DNA of 64,000 nucleotides, taken from assembly GCF_003369915.1 (NCBI RefSeq), contig NW_022881614.1, forward strand, positions 28,155,326 to 28,219,325, written 5' to 3'. Source of the stretch: Drosophila miranda. Its lineage: Eukaryota; Arthropoda; Insecta; Diptera; Drosophilidae. The notes under the pieces are model-generated. The model saw only the letters and a program-made list of their open reading frames with translations, was not told where the DNA came from and did not search any database. Made by a program: the position numbers and the translations under genes. Position 1 is the first letter of the stretch. Each line of letters opens with the position of its first letter. Below, one piece after another: positions 10,461 through 20,365 of this stretch.

Positions 10461-10863
10461 GGCCTTTAGTTGGCGCGCGATGGACTCGGCCTTGTGCTTG
10501 CTGCGTTCGCGACATTGGTAGGCTCAGGTGCTGCCATGTTGAAGTTTTAAAAGAGTCACTCAGCACGACCGAAAAAGACACCCTGTATACGTATAAACAT
10601 GGGAACCGAAAGCAAAGGGATTACAGCTAATGCCTTTAGCGGCTGTGCGAGCTGTCCGATTCCGCTTTGTACTCCGCTTGTGTGTATTAGTGAGTTCGCT
10701 GCACTGCCTACCGCACTGCACTGACCGAATTGTCGCGACAGAGAAATTAATAGCCAGCAATGCGTGTATGTAGGTGTATGTAAGTGTGTTTTAGCACCGA
10801 ATTGTGCTTAACCGCCGAAAATTTGCTAGGGCTAATGATTATTAATTGACACTGCAACTCAGA

Positions 10864-10882
10864 GATCACGTCGGGGGCACCA
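10864..10882 (-). other. BEL element 1 primer-binding site
   Basis: On the minus strand, seven bases after the 5' LTR, the sequence reads TGGTGCCCCCGACGTGATC. TGG at the start of such a block pairs with the CCA end of a tRNA. I did not identify the tRNA. Confidence 0.6.
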
Positions 10883-10889
10883 AATTTTA

Positions 10890-11261
10890 TGTGGAGATAA
10901 TGTTTTTTATCCCCAATCGGCCGACTAATTATTTCGAATTAAATAAAACTCGGCGCAGAAATAAAATTACGATATGCTCTTTAATGCGTGACATCCAAAT
11001 TGCAAGTGTGGCTTGCCTGCCCTTTACATTGCCGCTCCGATAGCTAAGCGCAGCTTCGCTCGGCCGACGTCGGTAGGCAGACGCAAAGCGGAGATAGCGA
11101 AGAGCGAGCTGGCAGAGAGCGTTTAGCAGGGCAAGCAAGCGCAAAGCTTTAACAAACAAATGAGTGACATAGACATAAGTAACAAACAAAATAAGCGGCT
11201 GAGGGCCAAGAATTAGGTGCTATTTGGCCAGCAGCTAATCGGCTGGGTTCTGCTCCGAACA
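10890..11261 (-). repeat. BEL element 1 LTR (5')
   Basis: 372 bp and identical to the other LTR except for one base. It ends CTCCGAACA and is followed by the target-site duplication tatac at 11262-11266. Confidence 0.9.
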
Positions 11262-11571
11262 TATACTATTACAAAAAAATATTGTCTTCAACACGAGCTG
11301 AAGCTTCAGAAAAAAAATATACCAATTGTTCCGGGCAGCAAGATTTAATGACTAGCATTCTAAATCTTAAAGATTTCCACAGACATTAATACAATTTTCT
11401 TCCACTTAGCTCCTGGCACGCATATAGACCCGATGCTCCCTCATCGTTTCGGACAGAATGGACTGTGACTTGCACCAACCATTGCAGTTTTCCAGAAAGG
11501 AAACAAAAGCAAAAATTCTATATGCTGACAATAACTGAGACACAAAGTTTTGTTACGGTTGTTGTTGTATC

Positions 11572-11591
11572 GTGCCCCACGTTGGGCGCCA
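11572..11591 (-). other. Primer-binding site of gypsy-like unit 1
   Basis: On the minus strand TGGCGCCCAACGTGGGGCAC lies four bases after the LTR end ...ATTACA. It begins with TGGCGCC, as expected for a tRNA 3' end complement of the lysine-tRNA type used by several gypsy-like elements. The choice of tRNA is inference. Confidence 0.7.
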
Positions 11592-11595
11592 CTTT

Positions 11596-13813
11596 TGTAA
11601 TGTGTCCCGGTGTTCTGGTGTGGTAGCTTTCGAGACGCATTCCACAAACTAGACAACTTGCATAGATGTTATGGTTAGCACTGTGTGGGATCTTTCGGCT
11701 AGGGCTCGTCGGATGGGGGGGATCTTTCAGTTGTTCCAGCTAAACACATACAAGAGATTCTGGTGCTAACCTGGCCGTTAGGTGTTATACAAATCAAATC
11801 AATAGTGCCATATGCATCGCCGCACGGAGTTAGGTCTTGTATATATTCTTGATCAGCATCAATAGCCGAGTCGATTGAGCCCTGTCTGTCTGTCCGTCTG
11901 TCCGTCCGTCCGTCCGTCCGTCCGTCCGTCCGTCCGTCCGTCCGTCCGTCCGTCCGTCCCCTTCAGCGCCTAGTGCTCAAAGACTATAAGAGCTAGAGCA
12001 ACGATGTTTTGGATCCAGACTTCTGTGATATGTCACTGCTACAAAAATATTTCAAAACTTCGCCCCGCCCACTTCCGCCCCCACAAAGAACGAAAATCTG
12101 TGGCATCTACATTTTTAAAGATAGTATAAAACTAAAAACGCAGAATCGTAGAAGATGACTATATGTTCTAGAGTGCAAAATCTGAACCAGATCGTATAAT
12201 TATTATAGCCAGAATCAAGAAAACAATTTCATTCTTTCTCGCTCTGTCTCTCTCTAACACACAGGTTTCATGGTCGGTTTTGCCAATTGCAAAATATGAG
12301 TTCAAGGATCTCAGAACCTATACGAGTCAGAGCAACCAAATTTGGTATCGACACTCCTGTGATATCGGACCTTGACCGTTTCGTGTCTAAATTTCGCCAC
12401 ACCCCCTTCCGCCCCCGCAAAGGACGAAAATCTGGGGCATCCACAAATCTCAGAGACTATTAACGCTAGAGTAACCAAATTTGGTATCCGCACTTCTGTT
12501 AGATCTCACTATAAAACGTATATCTCAGAATTTCGCCCCACCCCCTTCCGCCCACACAAAAGACGAAAATCTGTTGCATCCACAATATTGCACATTCGAG
12601 AAAACTAAAAACGCAAAATCATAGATAATGACCATATCTATCAGATTGCTGAATCTGGATCAGATCGGATCATTTTTGTAGCCAAAAGGAACAAATCAAT
12701 TTGCAGTGGCTACGCAGCCCCCGACGTCACGCTCAGACTGATTTTCTGTCTCTCTCGCACGCACTCTTTGTCGTGTCGTTCAATATTAGCGGCGTCTGCC
12801 GGAGAGAGCCATACTGACTTAGTATCGGGTATAACTGTAGAGTTGCGGTGTCCGCAGCAACTCACAACGTTCCACCTCGTTTATATATATAAAGAGGAGA
12901 AAAGTTTAGAAGAAAAAATCAAATTATAAGCAAAGCGGTGTTTTTCTTACTTTTAGTGGTAGCTTACGTTTGGTTTTCCATCGCTGCAACAGGCCTGCAT
13001 GCATTGATGTGTCCTAGATTAGATTATAACGTACAAAATTTAAATGCAAAAAAAATAATAATAATAGCAATAGTAGCTACGGTTGAATTCAGTGTGTGTG
13101 TGTGTGTGTGTCAATCCTTTTCCTTGAAGACATCCGATATGGATATGTCTGTGCCTATCCAGGCCACGACATAGAATTTCAGAGGCAACTGTATGTCCTC
13201 TGCCAAGGTCAAAAATAAGGTTGATCGCAAATTTTCGTTGTGCGGCAGAAGTTTGACCTCCGTTGGATAACTTTCGTCAATATTAAATTACACTGGAGAA
13301 ACCGAGATCGACTGGCAAAGCTCAGACCCCTTTTGGCGAAGAAAAATTTTATAAGCCACATGACAAAGCGGGGGTTATGTAATTACCGTTTGGGGCTTGA
13401 AACCGGGTTTATCCTTGGAGAACCACAGATCTTTCGGCTTTTCGGCACACTGATCTTAATTTTTGGGGCAGCTTGGCATGTGCACCCTACTTTCGACTAT
13501 TTATTGATTTCAATTTTTCCTTTTTTTTTCAGACACGTGTATAACCTTTTATTCTTTTCTTTTCTTTTATCTCGCCGTACCACCAAACTGACCTTCCACA
13601 ATTTAGTTCCATGGATCGAATGATCCAGCGCTTGAGCTTTGATTTTGTTTCTTCATCCCATTCTAAAGCACAAGGGCTAGATAACCCACCAAGATAACCC
13701 AAAGCTCGCTCTTTCGTCAAAAGCTTTCGCTTTATTTCCGTTTATTCCCTTGCATGCAGATAAGCTACAGCTCTGTGCACACAAATAAGTCCATCCAAAT
13801 ATGGGCCGTCACA
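11596..13813 (-). repeat. Gypsy-like LTR2 (with truncated DINE-1)
   Basis: This LTR serves both units. It carries the same DINE-1 at the same site as LTR1, but about 360 bp are missing between ttaggtcttgta (11841) and tatattcttgatcag, covering the end of the LTR left arm and the DINE-1 left end. The rest matches LTR1 closely. Confidence 0.75.
11840..12879 (+). mobile_element. DINE-1 family element, copy B (left end deleted)
   Basis: Same element as copy A, inserted at the same position of the LTR, so it was copied along with the LTR and did not transpose independently. Its (GTCC)n array (about 11885-11958) is much longer than in copy A, showing microsatellite expansion after duplication. The right-end hairpin and the cctcg end are intact. 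Confidence 0.85.
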
Positions 13814-13872
13814 CCACAGGTTATTTTTAAGCTGTTCTACTTGTTCAAAATAAGCTGGAAAACGGTCATCTT

Positions 13873-14430
13873 TTAAGTTACGCACTTTTGTAGGTCTTTG
13901 GCATGGAACTTTCCTATCTGTTGACCATCTTCTTCTAATTCATAGCAGTGGTTACCAAAATTTCGAACTACAGTTGCCTTCAAGAATTTAGGAGCTAATT
14001 TTGCATTAAATGCCTTGATCTTGTTACTTTTGGCAAAATTTCGTCTATAGACGTGTTCGCCGAGTTCGAACGTAACGTATCTTGTGCGCAAATCGTACGT
14101 TCTCTTATTGGTTTGATATGCCTTTTTTACATCAACAATCGAATCTAGACTCAGCGATATACCCCTCATTCTATCTTTAACTTTTCTTATAAAGTTACGA
14201 AAACGAACGGTATTTCTCTTAGTTCGGACACAACTGGGTTTTTTAACTAAATCGCTACCAAATATTTTTTCTCTTATTTCTTCATAGGTTCGAAGTCTTA
14301 TATGATACGGGACTATTGGATATAATTTACCTTGAATATTTTTAGAATTTAAATATTTAGGAATTATATTGACTTTCGGACAGTAAGAAGAAGAATGCTC
14401 TTTATTTAATGCTGAGGATTTGAGCGGTCA
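13873..14430 (-). pseudogene. Pol remnant (integrase C-terminus), unit 2
   Basis: Equivalent to the remnant in unit 1 but without the 11-bp deletion. The frame ends naturally with GQQIGKFHAKDLQK and a stop at 13873, a typical gypsy integrase end. The first ATG is at 14169; the open frame continues upstream without ATG toward the end of gag. The catalytic DDE core is absent. Confidence 0.7.
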
Positions 14431-15974
14431 CTGCTGTTCTTGTTGCCGCTCAACCGTCGGTTTTCCTGACAGGTTTCACAATTTGGTCTTATTATATTTT
14501 CAGCTCCGCAACCTAAGTAAAATATCTTCTTATCAGATTGGCAATCTGCGTGTTTATGGCCAAACCTGCGACAATTCCAGCATTGAATCTCTTCTAAGGC
14601 TCTAGTTCTTTTTAGTTCGCAAATTTCTTGCTCTCCTAGATGGTTATCTGAACGTTCTTGGTCATACTCCAATGCATTAATTTGCTTTCGTGTGTTTGCT
14701 TTCGGGTTAGCGGTGTTATACTCCTCACTTAAAGCTTCTCGTCTAAGGACTAATTTTCTCAACTGGCTAACCGAATTGATTTCTATATAGAACAACTCCT
14801 TTCTCATAAACGGTCTCAGATTTCGTTTCAGAATTGACGTTAGTTGACTCTCGCTAATAGGGTATTGTAAGCGATCTACTAAATGCATAACTCCGTTATG
14901 AAATTCATCAAAACTTTCGCTGATTTGCTGCTTGCGATCTCTTATCAATTCTCTTACGTCATCGTCAGATAGCGGTTCAAGAAAATAGGAATTCAGCGAC
15001 TTACAAAGATCGGACCAGTTTACTCTGTCTACAGTGCGTCTGTATCTACAGAACCATTCACTTGCTCGGCCACTAAAGAGAATATGAATGTGTTCGCACA
15101 ACCCTTCAAAGTTTCCTCGTAAGCTATCATTTGTCAAAGCTGTAATCATGTATATGAACTTCCCTACCGGCATACCATTGCGTGAGCCATTATACTGCAC
15201 TTTCCAGCTACTAATCAAATTTGCTACTTTTCCCACATCGCGACTTAGATTGAAACTACCATTTCTCTCCGGTAGATTGTTACTATTTCTATATTCATTG
15301 GGTATGAAGGTGGGTACGTCTCTTTCTAGATTAAGTGACGAAGCTCTAGTAGTTCTTCTTCCCCAATCAGGTTCATTGTTATTTCCATTATCATCTGCAT
15401 TGGTATGGAAGTTAGGTATTGCATCCGTTCTTCCTGCCCTGTCTGTTGTTAACTTAGAAATTTGACGAGACAGTTCCGAGATCATGGACTGCATTTGACT
15501 AATTTGCGAAGTTATTCGATGATCTACCTGTGATAATATTCTCTGCTCTAAGAAACCTACATCTTGGTTTGGGTTATCCGCAGAAGCAGAATTAGACAAT
15601 ACGTTACTGTTATCCTCGAGATCTACTATCTCATTTGATTGCTGCGACTGTCTCTTTTTCTTCTTTTGACTATTAGTTAACAGAATCCTCTCCAAACTAT
15701 TTGTTTCCAGGTTCAGATTGTGGTCGGCAACATTTTCGGAAAGAACCTCTAATAAACTGTTTCTTGTAACATTGTTTTGACATGTTGGGCAAGATCGCGA
15801 CTTATCAAGCCAATTCAAAATGCATGTTCTATGGAAAATATGTTTACATCGTGTTATGAGTTTTAAATCCAATGAAATCATTGGGTGTGAACAGACTCTG
15901 CAAACCTGTTCATTATTTGTGGATGTGGTCATATCTAAGCTTCGTCTTACGGCCATGGTGCACACACAAATCAA
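14406..15974 (-). CDS. Gag with N-terminal RING-H2 finger, unit 2
   Basis: 522 residues with the same RING-H2 ligands (C25, C28, C43, H45, H48, C51, C62, C65), the Gag domain and the CCHC knuckle as unit 1. The differences I see are V/G in FE(V/G)LCEH, K/E in IS(K/E)SFDEF, D/N in TA(D/N)PKANT and Y/D near the C-terminus. Both frames are free of stops although pol is gone in both. That could reflect selection on Gag or simply youth; two copies cannot decide. Confidence 0.8.
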   Translation of the reverse strand: MICVCTMAVRRSLDMTTSTNNEQVCRVCSHPMISLDLKLITRCKHIFHRTCILNWLDKSRSCPTCQNNVTRNSLLEVLSENVADHNLNLETNSLERILLTNSQKKKKRQSQQSNEIVDLEDNSNVLSNSASADNPNQDVGFLEQRILSQVDHRITSQISQMQSMISELSRQISKLTTDRAGRTDAIPNFHTNADDNGNNNEPDWGRRTTRASSLNLERDVPTFIPNEYRNSNNLPERNGSFNLSRDVGKVANLISSWKVQYNGSRNGMPVGKFIYMITALTNDSLRGNFEGLCEHIHILFSGRASEWFCRYRRTVDRVNWSDLCKSLNSYFLEPLSDDDVRELIRDRKQQISESFDEFHNGVMHLVDRLQYPISESQLTSILKRNLRPFMRKELFYIEINSVSQLRKLVLRREALSEEYNTANPKANTRKQINALEYDQERSDNHLGEQEICELKRTRALEEIQCWNCRRFGHKHADCQSDKKIFYLGCGAENIIRPNCETCQENRRLSGNKNSSDRSNPQH

Positions 15975-16422
15975 TCTTTAAGAATTTTACCGAATAAATG
16001 CTCGAAAATGTCAAATTCACTCCAAAAATAAACTATACGGATCAAGGGTATTGAGATTTGGAACATACAAAGATTATGGCAATACATATCACACCATGAC
16101 TTGTTCCCAAAATATACTATTACAAAAAAATATTGTCTTCAACACGAGCTGAAGCTTCAGAAAAAAAATATACCAATTGTTCCGGGCAGCAAGATTTAAT
16201 GACTAGCATTCTAAATCTTAAAGATTTCCACAGACATTAATACAATTTTCTTCCACTTAGCTCCTGGCACGCATATAGACCCGATGCTCCCTCATCGTTT
16301 CGGACAGAATGGACTGTGACTTGCACCAACCATTGCAGTTTTCCAGAAAGGAAACAAAAGCAAAAATTCTATATGCTGACAATAACTGAGACACAAAGTT
16401 TTGTTACGGTTGTTGTTGTATC

Positions 16423-16442
16423 GTGCCCCACGTTGGGCGCCA
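16423..16442 (-). other. Primer-binding site of gypsy-like unit 2
   Basis: Same TGGCGCC-led block as in unit 1, four bases after the end of LTR3. No BEL insertion interrupts this leader. Confidence 0.7.
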
Positions 16443-16446
16443 CTTT

Positions 16447-17587
16447 TGTAATGTGTCCCGGTGTTCTGGTGTGGTAGCTTTCGAGACGCATTCCACAAAC
16501 TAGACAACTTGCATAGATGTTATGGTTAGCACTGTGTGGGATCTTTCGGCTAGGGCTCGTCGGATGGGGGGGATCTTTCAGTTGTTCCAGCTAAACACAT
16601 ACAAGAGATTCTGGTGCTAACCTGGCCGTTAGGTGTTATACAAATCAAATCAATAGTGCCATATGCATCGCCGCACGGAGTTAGGTCTTGTAATCTCCGC
16701 GTTTAGCCACCCTACCATGTTAACTCTGCTCGCCTATTTCTTGTGTTAACCCTTAAACCTCTATATGTTCCCCCTTCCCAATACCCCTGTATAGTTATTC
16801 TACTCCAATTTCATGTTGATCAATCTTCAGTGTATTTTCATATTTTAACTCCACTCCAACTAACAACCATCCTCAGCATCACCTCAAATCTTCATAACAT
16901 CTTATTTATCTACAGTTACAGCAACTTAATTTTAGGGTTTTTTTTATATATATAAAGAGGAGAAAAGTTTAGAAGAACAAATCAAATTATAAGCAAAGCG
17001 GTGTTTTTCTTACTTTTAGTGGTAGCTTACGTTTGGTTTTCCATCGCTGCAACAGGCCTGCATGCATTGATGTGTCCTAGATTAGATTATAATGTACAAA
17101 ATTTAAATGCAAAAAAAATAATAATAATAGCAATAGTAGCTACGGTTGAATTCAGTGTGTGTGTGTGTGTGTGTGTCAATCCTTTTCCTTGAAGACATCC
17201 GATATGGATATGTCTGTGCCTATCCAGGCCACGACATAGAATTTCAGAGGCAACTGTATGTCCTCTGCCAAGGTCAAAAATAAGGTTGATCGCAAATTTT
17301 CGTTGTGCGGCAGAAGTTTGACCTCCGTTGGATAACTTTCGTCAATATTAAATTACACTGGAGAAACCGAGATCGACTGGCAAAGCTCAGACCCCTTTTG
17401 GCGAAGAAAAATTTTATCAGCCACATGTCAAAGCGGGGGGTTATGTAATTACCGTTTGGGGCTTGAAACCGGGTTTATCCTTGGAGAACCACAGATCTTT
17501 CGGCTTTTCGGCACACTGATCTTAATTTTTGGGGCAGCTTGGCATGTGCACCATACAAATAAGTCCATCCAAATATGGGCCGTCACA
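16447..17587 (-). repeat. Gypsy-like LTR3 (no DINE-1, own deletion)
   Basis: It starts TGTAATGTGTCC like the other LTRs and runs through the empty DINE-1 site near 16935-16950. A deletion of about 280 bp joins ggcatgtgcacc to atacaaataagtcc near 17552. It ends CCGTCACA directly before tctt and the resumed LINE. This fixes the LTR boundary and identifies it as the original 5' LTR of the array. Confidence 0.8.
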
Positions 17588-19899
17588 TCTTCAGGTCTGG
17601 GATTAGCCTATGGGTCCATCGCCCTTTGCTGCTGTTATCCCACGAATCTTGCCATTGCAGGATTGTGCGCTGCCTTAAGGCACCTCTGGTGTCCTGGTCC
17701 GTAGTCCCCAGGGTTCGCTGTGCCCTGATTCCTGCGGCTTCTCTTGCCAGCAGATGGATGGGAATCATTCCTGCTACCACAAGTGCGGCGTCTTGGGATA
17801 CCGTTCTGAATGCGCAACACACCCTCAGGACACACAGCCTCTGGACTGCGTTGCATTCTCGGGCATATGTTTTATGCTTCATTGCATCAACCCATATTGG
17901 TGCAGCGTACATTAGCGTTGAGCCAACTCCGCTCGCTAGTAGCTTTCGCCTTGGCTGTTTCGGCCCTCCGGTGTTGGCCATGATGCGGGATAGGGCCACT
18001 GCCGTCTTTCCTGCTTTGCTGCTTGCATACGCCATGTGATGCTTGAAGCTGAGTCTGTGGTCAATCATGACCCCCAGGTACTTCAGGCTTGGACTGGAGC
18101 TAATAGTGCAGTCTCCTACTCGGATCGTGGCCGTCTCCACTACTTTCCTGCTGCTTATGAGCACCGTCTCCGTTTTGTGGGTGGCTAATGAGAGATCCCT
18201 CCCTGATAGCCATGTTCTGGCTCTCTCTACCGCGTCGTTGCAGATTTCTTCCGCCGCTTCTTTCTATTTTGCCACTACGACTATTGCTATATCGTCGGCA
18301 AAGCCTATCACCGTGGCGCCCATTGGCATATCCATCTTGAGGATTCCATCATACATGATGTTCCACAGCAGCGGGCCGAGGACCGATCCTTGGGGAACTC
18401 CTCCAGTGATTTGGTGCTCACGTGTCCCCTTATCCGTCTCATATATGAGCACTCGGTCTCTTAGGTAGTCCGCAATGATATTCTGCAGATACGGCGGTAC
18501 TTGAAAGTTTCTCAATTCATCTAGTATGTGATCCCAATTGGCAGAGTTGAATGCATTTTGGACATCGAGTGTTGCCACTATGTAATACTCTTTGGTCCCG
18601 TACATCCATCGGGTGCCATCGATAGCTCGCTTTGCTATCTCACATACCTCGCCGATTGCGTCCACCGTGGACCTGCCTTTGCGAAACCCGTGCTGTCTCG
18701 GTGAGAGCTGACGCATTACTGCCTTCCAGCCTGGTGTGGATTATGCGCTCGAGGATCTTACCCACTGTGTCGAGCATGCAGAGTGGTCTATAGGATGATG
18801 GCTCCTCGGTCGGCTTGTTCCCCTTGGGTAAGAGGACTAGCCGCTGTCGCTTCCATGGTCTGAGGAAGGTCCCTTCGGACATGCACGCATTGAATAAATC
18901 CACGTACATTTGTGGATTGGTCTCAATAGCCGTGCGGAGAACGGCATTTGAGACCCCATCAGGTCCTGGTGCTTTGCCGTTCTTGATCCGTTGTAGAGCT
19001 TCGAGGACTTCTATTCCCGTGGTGGCTTCTATTTCAGGTGGCGGTATTCTATCCATCACCCACTGGGCTGCCACTTTCTCTGGAAATAGGGTTTCTACTA
19101 TGTTAACCAGCAGATCTGCACACATTGGCGGCGGGGGACTGAACACTCGCAGTCTCTTCATTACCAGCCTGTATGCGTAGCCCCAAGGGTTCGCATCTGC
19201 GTCATCGCAGAGCTTTTCGAAGCATTTGCGCTTGGCATCCTTGATCTGCCTCTTCAAGCAGCGTCTGCTTTCCTTATATTCTCCTTGGAGCCTCTCGAAT
19301 TCCGGGGAACCTCTCGAACGCTGGTATAGTCGTCTTTTCCGCTGGCACTCCTGCCTGGCGCTACCTATTGCAGCGTTCCACCAATACGTTGGCCTGCGGT
19401 TGTTCAGGCTTCTTCTTTTCCTTAGCATGGAGGCATCACATGCTTCCAGCGTATGTATAGCCAGTTGGCTTGCTCTCTCTTCAGCCGTACCGTTGGTCTC
19501 GTAGTCCTCAAACATGGCCCGGACCATATCCGGCTCTAGCGTTTCGGTCTTATAACCGATCTGCTTGCCAATGAACGGGTTAGGTGCGCCCGCTTCCTGG
19601 ATTTCACATATGAGGGCTTGGTGGTCACTCCCGGTGTATAAGCCACTAACTTCCCACGTTGTCCTGCGGCTGAGGCTGCTGCTCACGAACGTAAGGTCTA
19701 TTATAGACCCCGTTCCAGCTCTGCCGAACGTCTGCTGTGTGCCTTCATTTGCTGCATCGCCTTTTGGTACTGCGGGCACCTCGAACTCGTCGTTTGGTGC
19801 TGCGGGTCCTTCACCCGGTGGCGCTTGCAAAGAATGCAACTTGGTTCGTATTTGCAATCTTTGGCCTGGTGGTCGGCTCCTGCGCAATTGTAGCAGCAC
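17583..19899 (-). pseudogene. LINE ORF2 remnant (endonuclease end, reverse transcriptase)
   Basis: Three reading frames on the minus strand cover one protein. 19899-18640 holds the end of the endonuclease (TGSIIDLTFVS, GSDHQALICEI), the thumb-linker and the start of RT (NGKAPGPDGVSNAVLR, SYRPLCMLDTVGKILE). 18716-18264 holds RT motifs HGFRKGRSTVDAI, GGVPQGSVLGPLLWN and the catalytic GFADDIAIVV. 18164-17583 holds the C-terminal region up to the gypsy insertion. Breaks: a frameshift near 18700 and a CAG-to-TAG stop at 18265-18267 (copy 2 reads K-Q-K). Most of the endonuclease is missing because ORF1 runs almost directly into its last part. Confidence 0.8.
17588..17591. other. Target-site duplication tctt (right)
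   Basis: Partner of the tctt at 3029-3032. The LINE sequence caggtctggg continues directly after it, matching the uninterrupted LINE copy at about 20923. Confidence 0.8.
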
Positions 19900-20342
19900 T
19901 TCGTGAAGTCTTGGCTGCTCTTACAATTAGGCGCGATGTGGCCAAACTCCATGCACTTGTAGCATCTTCGGGGAGTTGACTTGGGTCGTATTCTGCAATA
20001 CCCCCACCCCAGGCGAATTCTTCCTTTCTCCAGGAGGGGCTTTGCTATAGCCGGTGGAACTTTCAGAGTCAGGGTCTGCGTGCTCCTATAGGCTGGTCTG
20101 ATGGAGATGGCTGCGGCCTCGCAGATTTCCACCCCTGCCTGCGCTTTGAGTTCCGCTAGGACTTCCTCTTGGGTGGACCTTCGTCTATGTCCTTTACCTC
20201 CACGATGACAGTTTCGGTAAGACTCCTTACTTCAACCGTGCTTCCTAGCGCTTCCTTGACTGCTGCCTGCATCTCGTGGGTTCTCGGGTCCGCCGATTTT
20301 TCCAGCATCAGCAACAGCTCTCCTTTTGCTGTGCGTCGCACC
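17592..20342 (-). mobile_element. Waldo/R1-like LINE copy 1, 5' segment
   Basis: Continuation of the LINE interrupted by the gypsy-like array. It holds ORF1 with zinc knuckles and ORF2 with the end of the endonuclease and the reverse transcriptase. Its 5' end at about 20342 abuts a GT tract. The C-terminal finger without an RNase H domain and the WQDSWDNS/GRWTHRLIPDL region point to the R1 clade, and the GT-rich borders to Waldo-type elements that target AC-rich repeats. Similarity to the TRIM element described from D. miranda is also possible; a database comparison would decide. Confidence 0.8.
19701..20341 (-). pseudogene. LINE ORF1 remnant with CCHC knuckles
   Basis: Two frames (20341-20156 and 20132-19701) make the C-terminal half of an ORF1 nucleic-acid-binding protein. 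The knuckles are CYKCMEFGHIAPNC and CYNCAGADHQAKDC, with a third cysteine cluster CILCKRHRVKDPQH. A frameshift separates the two frames near 20140, and the N-terminus is missing. The last part overlaps the ORF2 frame because of the deletion in the endonuclease region. Confidence 0.75.
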
Positions 20343-20365
20343 CCTGTGTGTGCGTGTGTGTGCGT
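20343..20365. repeat. GT microsatellite between two LINE copies
   Basis: tgtgtgcgtgtgtgtgcgtg lies exactly between the 5' end of LINE copy 1 and the poly(T) of LINE copy 2. Confidence 0.85.

Larger units (their letters stand above)
7857..11261 (-). mobile_element. BEL/Pao element 1, internally deleted and young
   Basis: Two 372-bp LTRs (7857-8228 and 10890-11261; TGTGGAGATAATG to CTCCGAACA) differ at a single base (gatcgc versus gatagc, near 8009/11042). The element is flanked by tatac on both sides. The uninterrupted unit 2 shows the empty site at about 16113-16121, so the insertion came after the tandem duplication. It keeps Gag and the aspartic protease domain but has lost reverse transcriptase, RNase H and integrase, so it needs help in trans to move. 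Confidence 0.9.
3033..17587 (-). mobile_element. Tandem gypsy-like LTR element array (LTR-int-LTR-int-LTR)
   Basis: Three LTRs (3033-5563, 11596-13813, 16447-17587) alternate with two internal regions (5564-11595, 13814-16446), all on the minus strand. Each internal region keeps a primer-binding site, a 522-codon Gag with a RING finger and only the extreme C-terminus of integrase; protease, reverse transcriptase, RNase H and the integrase catalytic core are gone. Unit 1 also contains a BEL element. The two Gag proteins differ at about four residues, so the duplication is recent. The long LTR and the primer-binding site recall Ulysses/Osvaldo-type gypsy elements; that family placement is a guess. 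Confidence 0.85.
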
